Positions 30,601 to 44,800 of a DNA stretch of 64,000 nt are shown here, piece by piece. This stretch comes from Hippasteria phrygiana (lineage: Eukaryota; Echinodermata; Asteroidea; Valvatida; Goniasteridae), in contig JAZGUH010000720.1 of assembly GCA_037893225.1 (NCBI GenBank), positions 372,001 to 436,000 on the forward strand, read 5' to 3'. The stretch's first letter is position 1. Each line of letters begins with the position of its first letter. The notes beneath the pieces are model-generated. The model ran no database searches, was not told the origin of the DNA, and was given only the letters and a program-made list of their open reading frames with translations. The translations under genes were made by a program, and so were the position numbers.

Positions 30601-32416
30601 ACAAGGCCCTAACTCTAGCACTCTTAAAACCCGCACTCTTAAAACCCGCACTCTTAAAACCCGCACCCTTAAAACCCGCACTCTTAAAACCCGCACCCTT
30701 AAAACCCGCACCCTTTAAAACCCGCACCCTTAAAACCCGCACCCTTAAAACCCGCACCCTTAAAACCCGCACCCTTAAAACCTGCACCCTTAAAACCCGC
30801 ACCCATCTCTTACTCTCACATTCTAACCCGAACACAAGCACTCTTACTCTAAGGGCCATGTCACACAGGAAAATTTTCAGGCAATCGGGTCCAACCAAAT
30901 TCCACATAGAAAAACAGGGAATTCTTTTATTTTCACCAAACTGTCTTAAGAAGAAAAATGTCTTTATTGCACTTGAAGAATTTCTTTTCGGCTGCAGCGC
31001 TGTTACTTGCCGCACAAATTGCTTGTTAAAATTGCATTGTGTAACAAGGCCCTAACTCTAGCACTCTTAAAACCCGCACTCTTAAAACCCGCACCCTTAA
31101 AACCCGCACCCTTAAAACCCGCACCCTTAAAACCCGCACCCTTAAAACCCGCACCCTTAAAACTTGCACCATTAAAACCCGCACCCTTAAAACTTGCACC
31201 ATTAAAACCCGCACCCTTAAAACCCGCACCCTTCAAACCCGCACCCTTCAAACCCGCACCCTTCAAACCTGCACCCTTCAAACCTGCACCCTTCAAACCC
31301 GCACCCATCTCTTACTCTCACATTCTAACCCGAACACAAGCACTCTTACTCTAAGGGCCATGTCACACAGAAACATTTTCAGGCAATCGGGTCCAACCAA
31401 ATTCCACATAGAAAAACAGGGAATTCTTTTATTTTCACCAAACTGTCTTAAGAAGAAAAATGTCTTTACTGCACTTTAAGAATTTCTTTTCGGCTGCAGC
31501 GCTGTTACTTGCCCACAAATTGCTTGTTAAAATTGCATTGTGTAACAAGGCCCTAACTCTAGCACTCTTAAAACCCGCACTCTTAAAACCCGCACCCTTA
31601 AAACCCGCACCCTTAAAACCCGCACCCTTAAAACCCGCACCCTTAAAACCCGCACCCTTAAAACATGCACCCTTAAAACCCGCACCCTTAAAACCCGCAC
31701 CCTTAAAACCCGCACCCTTAAAACCCGCACCCTTAAAACCCGCACCCATCTCTTACTCTCACATTCTAACCCGAACACAAGCACTCTTACTCTAAGGGCC
31801 ATGTCACACAGGAAAATTTTCAGGCAATCGGGTCCAACCAAATTCCACATAGAAAAACAGGGAATTCTTTTATTTTCACCAAACTGTCTTAAGAAGAAAA
31901 ATTTCTTTATTGCACTTGAAGAATTTCTTTTCGGCTGCAGCGCTGTTACTTGCCCACAAATTGCTTGTTAAAATTGCATTGTGTAACAAGGCCCTAACTC
32001 TAGCACTCTTAAAACCCGCACTCTTAAAACCCGCACTCTTAAAACCCGCACCCTTAAAACCCGCACTCTTAAAACCCGCACCCTTAAAACCCGCACCCTT
32101 TAAAACCCGCACCCTTAAAACCCGCACCCTTAAAACCCGCACCCTAACTCGAACCTTAACCCTAACACTTGCACTCAAACCCTTAACTCTAACAACTAAT
32201 TTGAAGACCCCTAACTCGCTTACTCTATTTTTCCATCAACTCCAGGAGAGATCAACCTCCGGCTCCTGGCTGTTCAAGACCTTGAGGCCTTACAAGATTA
32301 TATCCTGGACAGAACTGAAAGGCCTAGTGAGATAGAGAGCATATGAAATCATGCTGTAGGATGCGGGCTTAGATCAGCACAACAGACCTATGGTGTTTTG
32401 TAGACGAGTAAGTCTA
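27673..32416 (+). repeat. Higher-order repeat, period 2,372 bp, two copies
   Basis: Constant-block markers at 27673, 28147, 28586, 29088 and 29532 (steps 474, 439, 502, 444) recur at 30045, 30519, 30958, 31460 and 31904. The copies diverge after the fifth monomer, where the second copy receives the long insert at 32142 in place of more 15-mers; the stated end is therefore nominal. Confidence 0.85.
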
Positions 32417-34869
32417 ACACTCTCTCTATCTATCTCTGTCTCTCTATCTCTTACTCTCACATTCTAACCCGAACACAAGCACTCTCACTCTAAGGGCCAT
32501 GTCACACAGGACAATTTTCAGGCAATCGGGTCCAACCAAATTCCACATAGAAAAACATGGAATTTTGTATTTTCACCAAATTGTCTTAAGAAGAGAAATG
32601 TCCTTATTGCACTTGAAGAATTTCTTTTCGGCTGCAGCGCTGTTACTTGCCCACAAATTGCTTGTTAAAATTGCATTGTGTAACAAGGCCCTAACTCTAG
32701 CACTCTTAAAACCCGCACTCTTAAAACCCGCACTCTTAAAACCCGCACTCTTAAAACCCGCACTCATAAAACCCGCACCCTTAAAACCCGCACTCTTAAA
32801 ACCCGCACCCTTAAAACCCGCACCCTTTAAAACCCGCACCCTTAAAACCCGCACCCTTAAAACCCGCACCCTTAAAACCCGCACCCTTAAAACCTGCACC
32901 CTTAAAACCCGCACCCATCTCTTACTCTCACATTCTAACCCGAACACAAGCACTCTTACTCTAAGGGCCATGTCACACAGGAAAATTTTCAGGCAATCGG
33001 GTCCAACCAAATTCCACATAGAAAAACAGGGAATTCTTTTATTTTCACCAAACTGTCTTAAGAAGAAAAATGTCTTTATTGCACTTGAAGAATTTCTTTT
33101 CGGCTGCAGCGCTGTTACTTGCCGCACAAATTGCTTGTTAAAATTGCATTGTGTAACAAGGCCCTAACTCTAGCACTCTTAAAACCCGCACTCTTAAAAC
33201 CCGCACCCTTAAAACCCGCACCCTTAAAACCCGCACCCTTAAAACCCGCACCCTTAAAACCCGCACCCTTAAAACTTGCACCATTAAAACCCGCACCCTT
33301 AAAACTTGCACCATTAAAACCCGCACCCTTAAAACCCGCACCCTTCAAACCCGCACCCTTCAAACCCGCACCCTTCAAACCTGCACCCTTCAAACCTGCA
33401 CCCTTCAAACCCGCACCCATCTCTTACTCTCACATTCTAACCCGAACACAAGCACTCTTACTCTAAGGGCCATGTCACACAGAAACATTTTCAGGCAATC
33501 GGGTCCAACCAAATTCCACATAGAAAAACAGGGAATTCTTTTATTTTCACCAAACTGTCTTAAGAAGAAAAATGTCTTTACTGCACTTTAAGAATTTCTT
33601 TTCGGCTGCAGCGCTGTTACTTGCCCACAAATTGCTTGTTAAAATTGCATTGTGTAACAAGGCCCTAACTCTAGCACTCTTAAAACCCGCACTCTTAAAA
33701 CCCGCACCCTTAAAACCCGCACCCTTAAAACCCGCACCCTTAAAACCCGCACCCTTAAAACCCGCACCCTTAAAACATGCACCCTTAAAACCCGCACCCT
33801 TAAAACCCGCACCCTTAAAACCCGCACCCTTAAAACCCGCACCCTTAAAACCCGCACCCATCTCTTACTCTCACATTCTAACCCGAACACAAGCACTCTT
33901 ACTCTAAGGGCCATGTCACACAGGAAAATTTTCAGGCAATCGGGTCCAACCAAATTCCACATAGAAAAACAGGGAATTCTTTTATTTTCACCAAACTGTC
34001 TTAAGAAGAAAAATTTCTTTATTGCACTTGAAGAATTTCTTTTCGGCTGCAGCGCTGTTACTTGCCCACAAATTGCTTGTTAAAATTGCATTGTGTAACA
34101 AGGCCCTAACTCTAGCACTCTTAAAACCCGCACTCTTAAAACCCGCACTCTTAAAACCCGCACCCTTAAAACCCGCACTCTTAAAACCCGCACCCTTAAA
34201 ACCCGCACCCTTTAAAACCCGCACCCTTAAAACCCGCACCCTTAAAACCCGCACCCTAACTCGAACCTTAACCCTAACACTTGCACTCAAACCCTTAACT
34301 CTAACAACTAATTTGAAGACCCCTAACTCGCTTACTCTATTTTTCCATCAACTCCAGGAGAGATCAACCTCCGGCTCCTGGCTGTTCAAGACCTTGAGGC
34401 CTTACAAGATTATATCCTGGACAGAACTGAAAGGCCTAGTGAGATAGAGAGCATATGAAATCATGCTGTAGGATGCGGGCTTAGATCAGCACAACAGACC
34501 TATGGTGTTTTGTAGACGAGTAAGTCTAACACTCTCTCTATCTATCTCTGTCTCTCTATCTCTTACTCTCACATTCTAACCCGAACACAAGCACTCTCAC
34601 TCTAAGGGCCATGTCACACAGGACAATTTTCAGGCAATCGGGTCCAACCAAATTCCACATAGAAAAACATGGAATTTTGTATTTTCACCAAATTGTCTTA
34701 AGAAGAGAAATGTCCTTATTGCACTTGAAGAATTTCTTTTCGGCTGCAGCGCTGTTACTTGCCCACAAATTGCTTGTTAAAATTGCATTGTGTAACAAGG
34801 CCCTAACTCTAGCACTCTTAAAACCCGCACTCTTAAAACCCGCACTCTTAAAACCCGCACTCTTAAAAC
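30958..34869 (+). repeat. Higher-order repeat, period 2,112 bp
   Basis: Markers at 30958, 31460, 31904 and 32598 recur at 33070, 33572, 34016 and 34710, including the long insert. This frame overlaps the 2,372-bp repeat, showing successive unequal exchanges with different register. Confidence 0.85.
32142..32445 (+). repeat. Long insert of the array with telomere-like and exon-like parts (first of 13)
   Basis: It starts CCCTAACTCGAACCTTAACCCTAACACTTGC, a degenerate (CCCTAA)n tract. It continues with a polypyrimidine-AG (TTTTTCCATCAACTCCAG, ending 32245) and a reading frame containing LRLLAVQDLEALQDYILDR that stops at TGA 32344-32346. Then come GTAAGT near 32408-32413 and a CTCTCTATCTATCTCTGTCTC microsatellite. 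Other copies: 34254-34557, 36319-36622, 38326-38629, 41351-41654, 44741-45044, 48131-48434, 50135-50438, 52612-52915, 56869-57172, 59467-59756, 61268-61571, 63448-63737. The copies at 59467 and 63448 share a shortened microsatellite. I do not recognise the peptide. Confidence 0.85.
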
Positions 34870-37800
34870 CCGCACTCTTAAAACCCGCACCCTTAAAACC
34901 CGCACTCTTCAAACCCGCACCCTTAAAACCCGCACCCTTAAAACCCGCACCCTTAAAACCCGCACCCTTAAAACCCGCACCCTTAAAACCCGCACCCTTA
35001 AAACCCGCACCCTTAAAACCCGCACCCTTAAAACCCGCACCCATCTCTTACTCTCACATTCTAACCCGAACACAAGCACTCTTACTCTAAGGGCCATGTC
35101 ACACAGGAAAATTTTCAGGCAATCGGGTCCAACCAAATTCCACATAGAAAAACAGGGAATTCTTTTATTTTCACCAAACTGTCTTAAGAAGAAAAATTTC
35201 TTTATTGCACTTGAAGAATTTCTTTTCCGCTGCAGCGCTGTTACTTGCCCACAAATTGCTTGTTAAAATTGCATTGTGTAACAAGGCCCTAACTCTAGCA
35301 CTCTTAAAACCCGCACTCTTAAAACCCGCACTCTTAAAACCCGCACCCTTAAAACCCGCACTCTTAAAACCCGCACCCTTAAAACCCGCACCCTTTAAAA
35401 CCCGCACCCTTAAAACCCGCACCCTTAAAACCCGCACCCTTAAAACCCGCACCCTTAAAACCCGCACCCTTAAAACCTGCACCCTTAAAACCCGCACCCA
35501 TCTCTTACTCTCACATTCTAACCCGAACACAAGCACTCTCACTCTAAGGGCCATGTCACACAGGACAATTTTCAGGCAATCGGGTCCAACCAAATTCCAC
35601 ATAGAAAAACATGGAATTTTGTATTTTCACCAAATTGTCTTAAGAAGAGAAATGTCCTTATTGCACTTGAAGAATTTCTTTTCGGCTGCAGCGCTGTTAC
35701 TTGCCCACAAATTGCTTGTTAAAATTGCATTGTGTAACAAGGCCCTAACTCTAGCACTCTTAAAACCCGCACTCTTAAAACCCGCACTCTTAAAACCCGC
35801 ACTCTTAAAACCCGCACTCTTAAAACCCGCACCCTTAAAACCCGCACTCTTCAAACCCGCACCCTTAAAACCCGCACCCTTAAAACCCGCACCCTTAAAA
35901 CCCGCACCCTTAAAACCCGCACCCATCTCTTACTCTCACATTCTAACCCGAACACAAGCACTCTTACTCTAAGGGCCATGTCACACAGGAAAATTTTCAG
36001 GCAATCGGGTCCAACCAAATTCCACATAGAAAAACAGGGAATTCTTTTATTTTCACCAAACTGTCTTAAGAAGAAAAATTTCTTTATTGCACTTGAAGAA
36101 TTTCTTTTCGGCTGCAGCGCTGTTACTTGCCCACAAATTGCTTGTTAAAATTGCATTGTGTAACAAGGCCCTAACTCTAGCACTCTTAAAACCCGCACTC
36201 TTAAAACCCGCACTCTTAAAACCCGCACCCTTAAAACCCGCACTCTTAAAACCCGCACCCTTAAAACCCGCACCCTTTAAAACCCGCACCCTTAAAACCC
36301 GCACCCTTAAAACCCGCACCCTAACTCGAACCTTAACCCTAACACTTGCACTCAAACCCTTAACTCTAACAACTAATTTGAAGACCCCTAACTCGCTTAC
36401 TCTATTTTTCCATCAACTCCAGGAGAGATCAACCTCCGGCTCCTGGCTGTTCAAGACCTTGAGGCCTTACAAGATTATATCCTGGACAGAACTGAAAGGC
36501 CTAGTGAGATAGAGAGCATATGAAATCATGCTGTAGGATGCGGGCTTAGATCAGCACAACAGACCTATGGTGTTTTGTAGACGAGTAAGTCTAACACTCT
36601 CTCTATCTATCTCTGTCTCTCTATCTCTTACTCTCACATTCTAACCCGAACACAAGCACTCTCACTCTAAGGGCCATGTCACACAGGACAATTTTCAGGC
36701 AATCGGGTCCAACCAAATTCCACATAGAAAAACATGGAATTTTGTATTTTCACCAAATTGTCTTAAGAAGAGAAATGTCCTTATTGCACTTGAAGAATTT
36801 CTTTTCGGCTGCAGCGCTGTTACTTGCCCACAAATTGCTTGTTAAAATTGCATTGTGTAACAAGGCCCTAACTCTAGCACTCTTAAAACCCGCACTCTTA
36901 AAACCCGCACTCTTAAAACCCGCACTCTTAAAACCCGCACTCTTAAAACCCGCACCCTTAAAACCCGCACTCTTCAAACCCGCACCCTTAAAACCCGCAC
37001 CCTTAAAACCCGCACCCTTAAAACCCGCACCCTTAAAACCCGCACCCTTAAAACCCGCACCCTTAAAACCCGCACCCTTAAAACCCGCACCCTTAAAACC
37101 CGCACCCATCTCTTACTCTCACATTCTAACCCGAACACAAGCACTCTTACTCTAAGGGCCATGTCACACAGGAAAATTTTCAGGCAATCGGGTCCAACCA
37201 AATTCCACATAGAAAAACAGGGAATTCTTTTATTTTCACCAAACTGTCTTAAGAAGAAAAATTTCTTTATTGCACTTGAAGAATTTCTTTTCCGCTGCAG
37301 CGCTGTTACTTGCCCACAAATTGCTTGTTAAAATTGCATTGTGTAACAAGGCCCTAACTCTAGCACTCTTAAAACCCGCACTCTTAAAACCCGCACTCTT
37401 AAAACCCGCACCCTTAAAACCCGCACTCTTAAAACCCGCACCCTTAAAACCCGCACCCTTTAAAACCCGCACCCTTAAAACCCGCACCCTTAAAACCCGC
37501 ACCCTTAAAACCCGCACCCTTAAAACCCGCACCCTTAAAACCTGCACCCTTAAAACCCGCACCCATCTCTTACTCTCACATTCTAACCCGAACACAAGCA
37601 CTCTTACTCTAAGGGCCATGTCACACAGGAAAATTTTCAGGCAATCGGGTCCAACCAAATTCCACATAGAAAAACAGGGAATTCTTTTATTTTCACCAAA
37701 CTGTCTTAAGAAGAAAAATGTCTTTATTGCACTTGAAGAATTTCTTTTCGGCTGCAGCGCTGTTACTTGCCGCACAAATTGCTTGTTAAAATTGCATTGT

Positions 37801-40800
37801 GTAACAAGGCCCTAACTCTAGCACTCTTAAAACCCGCACTCTTAAAACCCGCACCCTTAAAACCCGCACCCTTCAAACCCGCACCCTTCAAACCTGCACC
37901 CTTCAAACCTGCACCCTTCAAACCCGCACCCATCTCTTACTCTCACATTCTAACCCGAACACAAGCACTCTTACTCTAAGGGCCATGTCACACAGAAACA
38001 TTTTCAGGCAATCGGGTCCAACCAAATTCCACATAGAAAAACAGGGAATTCTTTTATTTTCACCAAACTGTCTTAAGAAGAAAAATGTCTTTACTGCACT
38101 TTAAGAATTTCTTTTCGGCTGCAGCGCTGTTACTTGCCCACAAATTGCTTGTTAAAATTGCATTGTGTAACAAGGCCCTAACTCTAGCACTCTTAAAACC
38201 CGCACTCTTAAAACCCGCACTCTTAAAACCCGCACCCTTAAAACCCGCACTCTTAAAACCCGCACCCTTAAAACCCGCACCCTTTAAAACCCGCACCCTT
38301 AAAACCCGCACCCTTAAAACCCGCACCCTAACTCGAACCTTAACCCTAACACTTGCACTCAAACCCTTAACTCTAACAACTAATTTGAAGACCCCTAACT
38401 CGCTTACTCTATTTTTCCATCAACTCCAGGAGAGATCAACCTCCGGCTCCTGGCTGTTCAAGACCTTGAGGCCTTACAAGATTATATCCTGGACAGAACT
38501 GAAAGGCCTAGTGAGATAGAGAGCATATGAAATCATGCTGTAGGATGCGGGCTTAGATCAGCACAACAGACCTATGGTGTTTTGTAGACGAGTAAGTCTA
38601 ACACTCTCTCTATCTATCTCTGTCTCTCTATCTCTTACTCTCACATTCTAACCCGAACACAAGCACTCTCACTCTAAGGGCCATGTCACACAGGACAATT
38701 TTCAGGCAATCGGGTCCAACCAAATTCCACATAGAAAAACATGGAATTTTGTATTTTCACCAAATTGTCTTAAGAAGAGAAATGTCCTTATTGCACTTGA
38801 AGAATTTCTTTTCGGCTGCAGCGCTGTTACTTGCCCACAAATTGCTTGTTAAAATTGCATTGTGTAACAAGGCCCTAACTCTAGCACTCTTAAAACCCGC
38901 ACTCTTAAAACCCGCACTCTTAAAACCCGCACTCTTAAAACCCGCACCCTTAAAACCCGCACTCTTCAAACCCGCACCCTTAAAACCCGCACCCTTAAAA
39001 CCCGCACCCTTAAAACCCGCACCCATCTCTTACTCTCACATTCTAACCCGAACACAAGCACTCTTACTCTAAGGGCCATGTCACACAGGAAAATTTTCAG
39101 GCAATCGGGTCCAACCAAATTCCACATAGAAAAACAGGGAATTCTTTTATTTTCACCAAACTGTCTTAAGAAGAAAAATTTCTTTATTGCACTTGAAGAA
39201 TTTCTTTTCCGCTGCAGCGCTGTTACTTGCCCACAAATTGCTTGTTAAAATTGCATTGTGTAACAAGGCCCTAACTCTAGCACTCTTAAAACCCGCACTC
39301 TTAAAACCCGCACTCTTAAAACCCGCACCCTTAAAACCCGCACTCTTAAAACCCGCACCCTTAAAACCCGCACCCTTTAAAACCCGCACCCTTAAAACCC
39401 GCACCCTTAAAACCCGCACCCTTAAAACCCGCACCCTTAAAACCCGCACCCTTAAAACCTGCACCCTTAAAACCTGCACCCTTAAAACCCGCACCCATCT
39501 CTTACTCTCACATTCTAACCCGAACACAAGCACTCTTACTCTAAGGGCCATGTCACACAGGAAAATTTTCAGGCAATCGGGTCCAACCAAATTCCACATA
39601 GAAAAACAGGGAATTCTTTTATTTTCACCAAACTGTCTTAAGAAGAAAAATTTCTTTATTGCACTTGAAGAATTTCTTTTCCGCTGCAGCGCTGTTACTT
39701 GCCCACAAATTGCTTGTTAAAATTGCATTGTGTAACAAGGCCCTAACTCTAGCACTCTTAAAACCCGCACTCTTAAAACCCGCACTCTTAAAACCCGCAC
39801 CCTTAAAACCCGCACTCTTAAAACCCGCACCCTTAAAACCCGCACCCTTTAAAACCCGCACCCTTAAAACCCGCACCCTTAAAACCCGCACCCTTAAAAC
39901 CCGCACCCTTAAAACCCGCACCCTTAAAACCTGCACCCTTAAAACCCGCACCCATCTCTTACTCTCACATTCTAACCCGAACACAAGCACTCTTACTCTA
40001 AGGGCCATGTCACACAGGAAAATTTTCAGGCAATCGGGTCCAACCAAATTCCACATAGAAAAACAGGGAATTCTTTTATTTTCACCAAACTGTCTTAAGA
40101 AGAAAAATGTCTTTATTGCACTTGAAGAATTTCTTTTCGGCTGCAGCGCTGTTACTTGCCGCACAAATTGCTTGTTAAAATTGCATTGTGTAACAAGGCC
40201 CTAACTCTAGCACTCTTAAAACCCGCACTCTTAAAACCCGCACCCTTAAAACCCGCACCCTTAAAACCCGCACCCTTAAAACCCGCACCCTTAAAACCCG
40301 CACCCTTAAAACCCGCACCCTTAAAACCCGCACCCTTAAAACCCGCACCCTTAAAACTTGCACCATTAAAACCCGCACCCTTAAAACTTGCACCATTAAA
40401 ACCCGCACCCTTAAAACCCGCACCCTTCAAACCCGCACCCTTCAAACCCGCACCCTTCAAACCCGCACCCTTCAAACCTGCACCCTTCAAACCTGCACCC
40501 TTCAAACCCGCACCCATCTCTTACTCTCACATTCTAACCCGAACACAAGCACTCTTACTCTAAGGGCCATGTCACACAGAAACATTTTCAGGCAATCGGG
40601 TCCAACCAAATTCCACATAGAAAAACAGGGAATTCTTTTATTTTCACCAAACTGTCTTAAGAAGAAAAATGTCTTTACTGCACTTTAAGAATTTCTTTTC
40701 GGCTGCAGCGCTGTTACTTGCCCACAAATTGCTTGTTAAAATTGCATTGTGTAACAAGGCCCTAACTCTAGCACTCTTAAAACCCGCACTCTTAAAACCC

Positions 40801-41806
40801 GCACCCTTAAAACCCGCACCCTTAAAACCCGCACCCTTAAAACCCGCACCCTTAAAACCCGCACCCTTAAAACATGCACCCTTAAAACCCGCACCCTTAA
40901 AACCCGCACCCTTAAAACCCGCACCCTTAAAACCCGCACCCATCTCTTACTCTCACATTCTAACCCGAACACAAGCACTCTTACTCTAAGGGCCATGTCA
41001 CACAGGAAAATTTTCAGGCAATCGGGTCCAACCAAATTCCACATAGAAAAACAGGGAATTCTTTTATTTTCACCAAACTGTCTTAAGAAGAAAAATTTCT
41101 TTATTGCACTTGAAGAATTTCTTTTCGGCTGCAGCGCTGTTACTTGCCCACAAATTGCTTGTTAAAATTGCATTGTGTAACAAGGCCCTAACTCTAGCAC
41201 TCTTAAAACCCGCACTCTTAAAACCCGCACTCTTAAAACCCGCACCCTTAAAACCCGCACTCTTAAAACCCGCACCCTTAAAACCCGCACCCTTTAAAAC
41301 CCGCACCCTTAAAACCCGCACCCTTAAAACCCGCACCCTTAAAACCCGCACCCTAACTCGAACCTTAACCCTAACACTTGCACTCAAACCCTTAACTCTA
41401 ACAACTAATTTGAAGACCCCTAACTCGCTTACTCTATTTTTCCATCAACTCCAGGAGAGATCAACCTCCGGCTCCTGGCTGTTCAAGACCTTGAGGCCTT
41501 ACAAGATTATATCCTGGACAGAACTGAAAGGCCTAGTGAGATAGAGAGCATATGAAATCATGCTGTAGGATGCGGGCTTAGATCAGCACAACAGACCTAT
41601 GGTGTTTTGTAGACGAGTAAGTCTAACACTCTCTCTATCTATCTCTGTCTCTCTATCTCTTACTCTCACATTCTAACCCGAACACAAGCACTCTCACTCT
41701 AAGGGCCATGTCACACAGGACAATTTTCAGGCAATCGGGTCCAACCAAATTCCACATAGAAAAACATGGAATTTTGTATTTTCACCAAATTGTCTTAAGA
41801 AGAGAA

Positions 41807-44800
41807 ATGTCCTTATTGCACTTGAAGAATTTCTTTTCGGCTGCAGCGCTGTTACTTGCCCACAAATTGCTTGTTAAAATTGCATTGTGTAACAAGGCCC
41901 TAACTCTAGCACTCTTAAAACCCGCACTCTTAAAACCCGCACTCTTAAAACCCGCACCCTTAAAACCCGCACCCTTAAAACCCGCACCCTTAAAACCCGC
42001 ACCCTTAAAACCCGCACCCTTAAAACCCGCACCCTTAAAACCCGCACCCTTAAAACTTGCACCCTTAAAACCCGCACCCTTAAAACCCGCACCCTTCAAA
42101 CCCGCACCCTTCAAACCCGCACCCTTCAAACCTGCACCCTTCAAACCCGCACCCATCTCTTACTCTCACATTCTAACCCGAACACAACCACTCTTACTCT
42201 AAGGGCCATGTCACACAGAAACATTTTCAGGCAATCGGGTCCAACCAAATTCCACATAGAAAAACAGGGAATTCTTTTATTTTCACCAAACTGTCTTAAG
42301 AAGAAAAATGTCTTTACTGCACTTTAAGAATTTCTTTTCGGCTGCAGCGCTGTTACTTGCCCACAAATTGCTTGTTAAAATTGCATTGTGTAACAAGGCC
42401 CTAACTCTAGCACTCTTAAAACCCGCACCCTTAAAACCCGCACCCTTAAAACCCGCACCCTTAAAACCCGCACCCTTAAAACCCGCACCCTTAAAACCCG
42501 CACCCTTAAAACCCGCACCCTTAAAACATGCACCCTTAAAACCCGCACCCATCTCTTACTCTCACATTCTAACCCGAACACAAGCACTCTTACTCTAAGG
42601 GCCATGTCACACAGGAAAATTTTCAGGCAATCGGGTCCAACCAAATTCCACATAGAAAAACAGGGAATTCTTTTATTTTCACCAAACTGTCTTAAGAAGA
42701 CAAATGTCTTTATTGCACTTGAAGAATTTCTTTTCGGCTGCAGCGCTGTTACTTGCCCACAAATTGCTTGTTAAAATTGCATTGTGTAACAAGGCCCTAA
42801 CTCTAGCACTCTTAAAACCCGCACTCTTAAAACCCGCACTCTTAAAACCCGCACCCTTAAAACCCGCACCCTTAAAACCCGCACCCTTAAAACCCGCACC
42901 CTTAAAACCCGCACCCATCTCTTACTCTCACATTCTAACCCGAACACAAGCACTCTTACTCTAAGGGCCATGTCACACAGGAAAATTTTCAGGCAATCGG
43001 GTCCAACCAAATTCCACATAGAAAAACAGGGAATTCTTTTATTTTCACCAAACTGTCTTAAGAAGAAAAATTTCTTTATTGCACTTGAAGAATTTCTTTT
43101 CCGCTGCAGCGCTGTTACTTGCCCACAAATTGCTTGTTAAAATTGCATTGTGTAACAAGGCCCTAACTCTAGCACTCTTAAAACCCGCACTCTTAAAATC
43201 CGCACTCTTAAAACCCGCACCCTTAAAACCCGCACTCTTAAAACCCGCACCCTTAAAACCCGCACCCTTTAAAACCCGCACCCTTAAAACCCGCACCCTT
43301 AAAACCCGCACCCTTAAAACCCGCACCCTTAAAACCCGCACCCTTAAAACCTGCACCCTTAAAACCCGCACCCATCTCTTACTCTCACATTCTAACCCGA
43401 ACACAAGCACTCTTACTCTAAGGGCCATGTCACACAGGAAAATTTTCAGGCAATCGGGTCCAACCAAATTCCACATAGAAAAACAGGGAATTCTTTTATT
43501 TTCACCAAACTGTCTTAAGAAGAAAAATGTCTTTATTGCACTTGAAGAATTTCTTTTCGGCTGCAGCGCTGTTACTTGCCGCACAAATTGCTTGTTAAAA
43601 TTGCATTGTGTAACAAGGCCCTAACTCTAGCACTCTTAAAACCCGCACTCTTAAAACCCGCACCCTTAAAACCCGCACCCTTAAAACCCGCACCCTTAAA
43701 ACCCGCACCCTTAAAACCCGCACCCTTAAAACCCGCACCCTTAAAACCCGCACCCTTAAAACCCGCACCCTTAAAACTTGCACCATTAAAACCCGCACCC
43801 TTAAAACTTGCACCATTAAAACCCGCACCCTTAAAACCCGCACCCTTCAAACCCGCACCCTTCAAACCCGCACCCTTCAAACCTGCACCCTTCAAACCTG
43901 CACCCTTCAAACCCGCACCCATCTCTTACTCTCACATTCTAACCCGAACACAAGCACTCTTACTCTAAGGGCCATGTCACACAGAAACATTTTCAGGCAA
44001 TCGGGTCCAACCAAATTCCACATAGAAAAACAGGGAATTCTTTTATTTTCACCAAACTGTCTTAAGAAGAAAAATGTCTTTACTGCACTTTAAGAATTTC
44101 TTTTCGGCTGCAGCGCTGTTACTTGCCCACAAATTGCTTGTTAAAATTGCATTGTGTAACAAGGCCCTAACTCTAGCACTCTTAAAACCCGCACTCTTAA
44201 AACCCGCACCCTTAAAACCCGCACCCTTAAAACCCGCACCCTTAAAACCCGCACCCTTAAAACCCGCACCCTTAAAACCCGCACCCTTAAAACCCGCACC
44301 CTTAAAACCCGCACCCTTAAAACCCGCACCCTTAAAACCCGCACCCATCTCTTACTCTCACATTCTAACCCGAACACAAGCACTCTTACTCTAAGGGCCA
44401 TGTCACACAGGAAAATTTTCAGGCAATCGGGTCCAACCAAATTCCACATAGAAAAACAGGGAATTCTTTTATTTTCACCAAACTGTCTTAAGAAGAAAAA
44501 TTTCTTTATTGCACTTGATGAATTTCTTTTCGGCTGCAGCGCTGTTACTTGCCCACAAATTGCTTGTTAAAATTGCATTGTGTAACAAGGCCCTAACTCT
44601 AGCACTCTTAAAACCCGCACTCTTAAAACCCGCACTCTTAAAACCCGCACCCTTAAAACCCGCACTCTTAAAACCCGCACCCTTAAAACCCGCACCCTTT
44701 AAAACCCGCACCCTTAAAACCCGCACCCTTAAAACCCGCACCCTAACTCGAACCTTAACCCTAACACTTGCACTCAAACCCTTAACTCTAACAACTAATT

